In this document: positions 59,755 to 64,000 of the stretch, piece by piece
Numbering within the stretch: the first letter of the stretch is position 1
How the letters are laid out: each line of letters starts with the position of its first letter
Assembly: GCF_003269295.1 (NCBI RefSeq)
Contig: NZ_QLTT01000015.1
Span: forward strand, 94,054 to 158,053
Direction: 5' to 3'
Length of the DNA: 64,000 nucleotides
Source: Lentzea atacamensis
GTDB taxonomy: Bacteria > Actinomycetota > Actinomycetes > Mycobacteriales > Pseudonocardiaceae
Notes under the pieces: generated by a model
What the model saw: the letters and a program-made list of their open reading frames with translations, nothing else
The model's database searches: none
What the model was told of the DNA's origin: nothing
Position numbers and translations under genes: made by a program

Positions 59755-61148
59755 ATGGCCGATCACGCTGCAGAAGTATCCGGCTCGAAGGCCACGTCGG
59801 GTGCCGGGACGCAAGCTGGGGCGATCCCGAAGAAGATCGGCATCGGCGCGCACATCGGAGACAGCGGCGTGGCGCTCATCCACGTGATGGTCAACAAGAT
59901 GGGCTTCGTTTGGCACGAGCGGACTGGGACCTTGGACGCCGGTATCGAGGCGAGATCGAGCTGCGTGACCCTTCCACTGGTGCGGTCGCCAACCGGGTGA
60001 TCTTCGTGCAGAGCAAGGCTAGCGACCGGAACTTCCCAGGTGAGACCGACCGAGGCTTCCACTACCTGTGCAAAGCCGCAGACGTCGACTACTGGATGAG
60101 CGCCGACAACCCCGTCTTGCTGGTGTGCAGCCACCCTCAGACCGGTGAGGCATGGTGGATGCACATCCAGACTTGGTTCGCCGATCCTGGCCACCGCGCA
60201 TCCGGCCGGATCGACTTCGACAAGAGCACCCAGCGCTTCGACCAGGACGCGGCCCATCGCCTTCTCAACCTCGCCGATCCGCACGGCAACGCACATGTCG
60301 CTATCGCCGAGCACAGGGAGGAGAGCCTCACCAGTAACCTGCTCCAGGTCGAGATTCCCGCCCTCCTGTACGGCGCTCCCACCAAGTACAGCGATCCACG
60401 CGACGTCACCGCCCGCCAGCGGGAGTTCGCCGAAGAGGACGTGCGTCACGACTTCATCCTGCGAGGAGGGCGCGTTTACAGCTGGTTGCCGCCCGAAGAG
60501 ACCGCCTTGCGCCACGTCATCTGTGGTCCTACGGATGCGATCGAGACCGCGGAGTGGTCGGCGGATCCGCAACGACAGCGGTGGCTCGTCCAACTCATGA
60601 ACTACGCCTTGCAACGCGATGTGCGAGCTGACTGCGCTTGGCACGGTGGGCGCAAGGTCGTGTACTTCCGTCCCACCTCAGACTTGAGGCCTCGCCAGAT
60701 TCGGGGCGCGAGCGGACGCCAGTGCCTCGTCTTCAACCCCAAGTTCAAGAAGTCGGCTCCGCAGGAGATCAGCTACTGCAAGCACGCTGCGCTTGAGTGG
60801 CAGTTCTTGCTGCTCGACGGCCAGTGGTTCTGCGCGTTGACACCCACGTCGCACTACACCCGCGACGGGTACCGGGACTCCCTGTTCCTCTCGGACTTGC
60901 TGACAGGTATCAAGCAGCTCGACCGGAACCCTGCTGTTCGCGGGCAGACCGGGATGTGGGCCACCTACCTGCACGGTGAGGACGGGGTCTTCGAACCTCG
61001 CGAGACGCTGTTGACCTACGGCAGCCTCATGACCTTCACCGCCACACGGGCCATCGACGACCAAGCGTGGCTGGCTGATCCCCGCAAGGACGGTGCCGTC
61101 GCAGAGGACGAACCCGAGGTCTTCACCCTGTTCGAGGTGGAATCATGA
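59755..61148 (+). pseudogene. DREN-APAZ nuclease of a SPARDA system, interrupted by a -1 frameshift
   Basis: From ATG 59755 (AAGGGAG eight bases upstream) the frame reads a DUF4365/DREN start (IGAHIGDSGVALIHVMVNKMG, cut here: HIGDSGVALIHVMVNKMG) up to LDAGIE, then goes out of frame near 59,948. The family sequence continues in the next frame as GEIELRDPSTGAV...VIFVQSKAS, giving the PD-(D/E)XK residues D (in LDAGIE) and QxK. One missing G in GAGGCGAG explains it. The rest, to the stop at 61148, is the remaining nuclease domain and the APAZ region (TARQREFAEEDVRHDF onward). In SPARDA the DREN domain degrades DNA and RNA after Argonaute recognises a guide-target pair. The stop overlaps the Argonaute start (ATGA). 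A sequencing error is possible; TTG 59910 could start a shortened product. Confidence 0.78.
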
Positions 61149-62575
61149 AACTGACCGTTCTAGAGGAACCACTGCTGGAGTTCAGTGGCGGTGCCCGCCA
61201 CATCGACCCGCGGCACGGGATCACCGACTACGGGCCGGCCGACGCCACCAACACCGCCGTGCGCACGATCCGACTCGGCATCGTCGGCACTCCGGCAGCC
61301 ATCCAGGGCCTGCGGCGCTGGCTCGACGGGTGCCGTCAACCCATCTCCGCAAAGGACAGTCGCCTTGGACGGCTGTTTGTGCCGTTCCCCGGTTTCGACA
61401 CGAGCACCGGATTCCGATCGACCCTCATGTGGGACTCACGACTGGAACGGCCGATCCGCGAGCGCGACCTGAAGAAGCTTGCCGACCTGTCTCCTCAGGC
61501 GGCGGTGCAGGCCGCTGTCGAGCTGTACATGGCCGAGCTCGACGTCCTCGACGAGGAACCGGGCTGCGACGTCGTCCTCATCGCACGACCGGAGCACCTT
61601 CCCGAACGTCCAGCACCCGAGGTAGATCCCGATGCCCCGTGGAAGAAGGCGCCACCAGCTGAGCCGGTCGACGACTTCAGGGCTGTGCTCAAAGCCAGGG
61701 CCATGCGGTACAGCCGCCCTATCCAGATCATCCGGCGCAGCACGTGGGACCCCACCTTCATCCCGCCGGGCGGTACCAAGCCCCGCCAGCAGGACGAGGC
61801 GACCAAGGCGTGGAATCTGCACACCGCCCTCTACTACAAGGCGGGTGGCGTGCCGTGGCGTCTCCCACGTGAGTCCACGGACCTCGACAGCTGTTTCGTC
61901 GGCGTGACCTTCTACCGCAGCGGTGACCACACCACCCTGGAGACCAGCGTCGCCCAGGTCTTCAACCAGCGCGGTGACGGTGTGATCGTTCGCGGAGCGC
62001 CTGCCAAGATCTCCCGGCACGACCGACAGCCACACCTCTCGGAAAAGGACGCACACGCGCTCCTGACCGACGCGCTCAGTCGCTACCGCAAAGAGCATCG
62101 CCATCTCCCCGCACGCGTCGTCCTCCACAAGACCTCCTCGTACCTGCCAGAAGAGACCGCAGGTTTTCGCGCGGCTGCGGACGACGCGGACATCGACACC
62201 ACCGAACTCCTGTGGTTCCCCACGAACGACTCCGTGCGGTTGTTCAGACCAGGCGCCCACCCGCCGCTGCGGGGCACGCTGCTCAGCCTCGATGCTCATC
62301 AACACACCGTCTACACCCGAGGCAGCGTGCCGTTCTACGGCACATACCCCGGCATGTACATCCCGTCACCGCTCGCTTTCCGCATGATCGAGACCGAGTC
62401 CAGTCCCGAACATCTCGCTGAGGAGCTCCTCGCGCTGACCAAAATGAACTGGAATCAGACCCAGCTCGACGGACGCCTACCGATAACACTGCGCACTGCC
62501 GACAAGGTCGGTCAGATCCTGCGGCACCTCAGCCCGCAAGATCGCCCACAGGGCCGATATGCGTTCTACATGTAG
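61145..62575 (+). CDS. Short prokaryotic Argonaute (MID-PIWI), SPARDA type
   Basis: 476 aa, the length of short pAgos that lack N and PAZ domains. The MID part has YSRPIQIIRRSTWD; the PIWI part has KAWNLHTALYYKAGGVPWRL, then CFVGVTFYRSG where a catalytic pAgo would have aspartate, so slicing is absent as in all short pAgos. It binds a guide and target and triggers its partner, the DREN-APAZ protein, which the overlapping upstream gene encodes. The pair corresponds to SPARDA. This gene itself is intact. Confidence 0.88.
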   Translation: MKLTVLEEPLLEFSGGARHIDPRHGITDYGPADATNTAVRTIRLGIVGTPAAIQGLRRWLDGCRQPISAKDSRLGRLFVPFPGFDTSTGFRSTLMWDSRLERPIRERDLKKLADLSPQAAVQAAVELYMAELDVLDEEPGCDVVLIARPEHLPERPAPEVDPDAPWKKAPPAEPVDDFRAVLKARAMRYSRPIQIIRRSTWDPTFIPPGGTKPRQQDEATKAWNLHTALYYKAGGVPWRLPRESTDLDSCFVGVTFYRSGDHTTLETSVAQVFNQRGDGVIVRGAPAKISRHDRQPHLSEKDAHALLTDALSRYRKEHRHLPARVVLHKTSSYLPEETAGFRAAADDADIDTTELLWFPTNDSVRLFRPGAHPPLRGTLLSLDAHQHTVYTRGSVPFYGTYPGMYIPSPLAFRMIETESSPEHLAEELLALTKMNWNQTQLDGRLPITLRTADKVGQILRHLSPQDRPQGRYAFYM

Positions 62576-62647
62576 GTGTACCGAACAGACTCAGGCTAAT
62601 GCAGCGGCCACAACTCGCCCGGATCGGAACGCTGGGTGAGGACGGAT

Positions 62648-62670
62648 TTGTCGGCGCCCAGGCGTACCGT
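62648..62670 (+). promoter_or_regulatory. DNA-damage-type (RecA-NDp/PafBC) promoter of the zinc-ribbon/nuclease operon
   Basis: TTGTCGGCG, eight bases, TACCGT again matches tTGTCRgtg-N8-TAnnnT with the same spacing as the SPARDA promoter. The start of transcription would be near 62677, 44 bases before ATG 62721. Confidence 0.6.
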
Positions 62671-62720
62671 TATTTCGTCACGACGGCGATCAGCGGAGCA
62701 CGTGCGTGAAGGAGGTCGGA

Positions 62721-62945
62721 ATGGGGTCGTTGACTGATCAGCTGTTGCACGGCGACCAGGACATTCCGTGCCCGGAGTGCGGGTTCGGGGTCTGGATCCG
62801 CCTCTCCGAGGTCGTCGCCGAGTGCGCTGTGCTGTGTCCCGTGTGTCGCACACGGGTGTGGCTGCGCGACGGCCGCGGTCAGATGTCGAACCTGGGGGCG
62901 GTTATTGAGTCTGAGGTCGAGCAATTGCTGAAAGGTTTGTTGTGA
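62721..62945 (+). CDS. Small zinc-ribbon protein
   Basis: 74 aa. CPEC (IPCPECGFGVWIRL) and CPVC (VLCPVCRTRVWLRDG) form a four-cysteine zinc ribbon, followed by an acidic helical tail. AAGGAGG lies five bases before ATG 62721, which decides against GTG 62706. Its stop overlaps the nuclease gene start (TGATG), so the two proteins are made together, as in toxin-antitoxin-like or two-subunit defence systems. No family name is recognised. Confidence 0.75.
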   Translation: MGSLTDQLLHGDQDIPCPECGFGVWIRLSEVVAECAVLCPVCRTRVWLRDGRGQMSNLGAVIESEVEQLLKGLL

Positions 62946-63910
62946 TGAGGGCGCAAGAGGACCTCCAGGTCGCGATCCGCGAGCGGTTCCGCCGGTTGAT
63001 GACCGCGCACTACGAGGACTTCAGTCATCAGATCGATCTCACCACCGCCTGGATCGAGAAACAGCCCGCCCTGGCCTCGATTCTCGTTGCTGCGGAACAA
63101 GTCGAGCCTGAACTGGATTTCGACGGCTGGCTTGCGATGTTGACGAACCGCCGGATGAGCTGGCCGGCCAGCACCGAGGAGGGCAAGGCCACGCTGGTGT
63201 GGAGGCTGATGAAGTACATCGGCTCGGACGAGATCAACACCCAGAACTGGCGGATGATCTTGTTTACCTTCTCCGGCAAGCTGAGCGAAGCGCCGCGTGA
63301 GATGAGCGAGCGCCTGCTGGCCGCGCTGTTCGATTTCCTCACCGAGCGTGTGGGCATGGACAGCAACATCCTGCACGTGCTCAACCGCTACGTCCGCAAG
63401 GTCGAGTGGTTCGACCGGGAGGCTCTCCATGCGGAGTACCTCGCCCAGACGCGTCGTGGCGAGGAGGTCTATGACCGGCACCTGCGTAGGTTCCTGTTCT
63501 CTGAAGGCATCAACATGCCGTTCTCTCAAGCAAAGTCCGCCTCGGGGCTCTCGGATGTCCTCACGGATCTGGACACCGAGGACCCTCTGGTCTGCGAGCT
63601 CAAGCTGTTCGACGCGGACAACCACGGCAAGCGTGTCATCGCCGCAGGCCTTAACCAGGTGACCCATTACGCGGGCGACTACAACAAAACCGTCGCCTAC
63701 CTGGTGATCGTCAACCTGTCCGGTCGTGCGCTGGAACTACCTACCGATGGCGAGGCGAAGGTCTGGCCTCGCTACATCGAACTGGGTGGCGTGCGGACCT
63801 ATCTCATCCCGGTGAGGGCGTTGCCGCCCGAGGCGTCCGCAAGCAAGCTCGGCAAGGCCTCCCCGGTGAGCGTGAGCCGAGAAGAGCTCGTCAACCCGGA
63901 CATGACCTAG
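62945..63910 (+). CDS. Unrecognised protein with PD-(D/E)XK nuclease-like C-terminal half
   Basis: 321 aa. The first ~180 residues are helical with no known match. From about residue 195, DVLTDLDTEDPLVCELKLFD has the D...ExK arrangement of PD-(D/E)XK nucleases (E and K in CELKLF), followed by GLNQVTHYAGDYNKTVAYLV, the helix and strand that usually follow. The protein is co-translated with the zinc-ribbon protein and follows a SPARDA operon, so a defence role is likely. The stop codon TAG lies at the border of an IS, so a few C-terminal residues may be lost. Confidence 0.65.
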   Translation: MRAQEDLQVAIRERFRRLMTAHYEDFSHQIDLTTAWIEKQPALASILVAAEQVEPELDFDGWLAMLTNRRMSWPASTEEGKATLVWRLMKYIGSDEINTQNWRMILFTFSGKLSEAPREMSERLLAALFDFLTERVGMDSNILHVLNRYVRKVEWFDREALHAEYLAQTRRGEEVYDRHLRRFLFSEGINMPFSQAKSASGLSDVLTDLDTEDPLVCELKLFDADNHGKRVIAAGLNQVTHYAGDYNKTVAYLVIVNLSGRALELPTDGEAKVWPRYIELGGVRTYLIPVRALPPEASASKLGKASPVSVSREELVNPDMT

Positions 63911-64000
63911 GGCCCGTCCTCAAAGCCAGAGGGTGAGGGTGGCCAGGTCGATCATGGCTTGGTAGGACAGGGCGGTCTTGTCGTAGCGGGTGGCGATCGC
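63910..64000 (-). mobile_element. End of an IS5-family-like insertion sequence
   Basis: GGGCCCGTCCTCAAAG just right of the nuclease stop looks like an IS terminal repeat, with TA (63908-63909) as the likely target duplication. The transposase end follows on the minus strand. The element runs off the window. Confidence 0.75.
63920..64000 (-). CDS. IS5-like transposase, C-terminal 26 residues only
   Basis: The frame reads AIATRYDKTALSYQAMIDL and ATLTLWL then stop. This is the conserved end (RYDKTAxSYxAMxDLAxxxLW) of DDE transposases of IS5-type elements in actinomycetes. The rest lies beyond the window edge, so intactness cannot be judged. Confidence 0.85.
   Translation of the reverse strand, partial: AIATRYDKTALSYQAMIDLATLTLWL

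Overview
The window is very GC-rich, with strong third-position G/C bias, GTG/TTG starts, ATGA/GTGA stop-start overlaps, near-leaderless mRNAs and TAnnnT -10 boxes. This points to a filamentous actinomycete; a Pseudonocardiales-type genome is my inference, and no rRNA or complete tRNA is present to settle it. It reads as accessory chromosome: a defence island, a hybrid NRPS-PKS cluster, and a mosaic of mobile-element debris carrying a second set of defence genes.

Region 1 (1-26,000), defence. At the left edge is the end of a DUF1998 helicase-nuclease, followed by a DrmD-type SNF2 helicase, a DrmMI-type Eco57I-class methylase and a UvrD-like helicase with a RelE-like N terminus. This is a DISARM-like operon, possibly a variant. 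On the opposite strand lie a degenerate N6-methylase-like protein and a complete type I Wadjet operon (jetABCD, 19,235-12,499). Then come a truncated GmrSD nuclease and two adjacent TIR-STAND-TPR genes.

Region 2 (25,700-56,500), biosynthesis. A control region at 42,270-42,680 fires both ways. Leftward are a 4,099-aa megasynthase (C*-A-PCP-KS-AT-KR-ACP-KS-ACP-aminotransferase-reductase), a small-molecule kinase, an FAD oxidoreductase and an NDP-kinase-like protein. Rightward are an acyl-CoA dehydrogenase, a free carrier protein, an NRPS (C-A[Ser, embedded O-methyltransferase]-PCP-C-PCP-TE), a nucleotidyltransferase, a three-gene ABC exporter, an MbtH-adenylation fusion predicted to load Gly, and a methyltransferase. 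The second NRPS module has no A domain; its junction carries a scar of the lost domain, and the MbtH-A protein probably replaces it in trans. The left megasynthase should build an amino-acid-primed chain with a 5-hydroxyl and a 3-amine, and release it reductively.

Region 3 (56,500-59,750), debris. There is a broken S8 protease, the tail of an adenylation gene overlapping a carrier-protein gene, the 3' half of tRNA-Pro(GGG) with its terminator (an attachment-site scar), a group II intron fragment and an HTH-like gene tail.

Region 4 (59,755-64,000), second defence patch. A SPARDA-type pair (DREN-APAZ nuclease plus short Argonaute), with the nuclease gene carrying a -1 frameshift, is followed by an undescribed zinc-ribbon/nuclease pair interrupted or bounded by an IS5-type insertion. 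Both operons have promoters matching the DNA-damage (RecA-NDp/PafBC) consensus, and jetA has a partial match. This suggests a shared damage-linked control of several defence systems.
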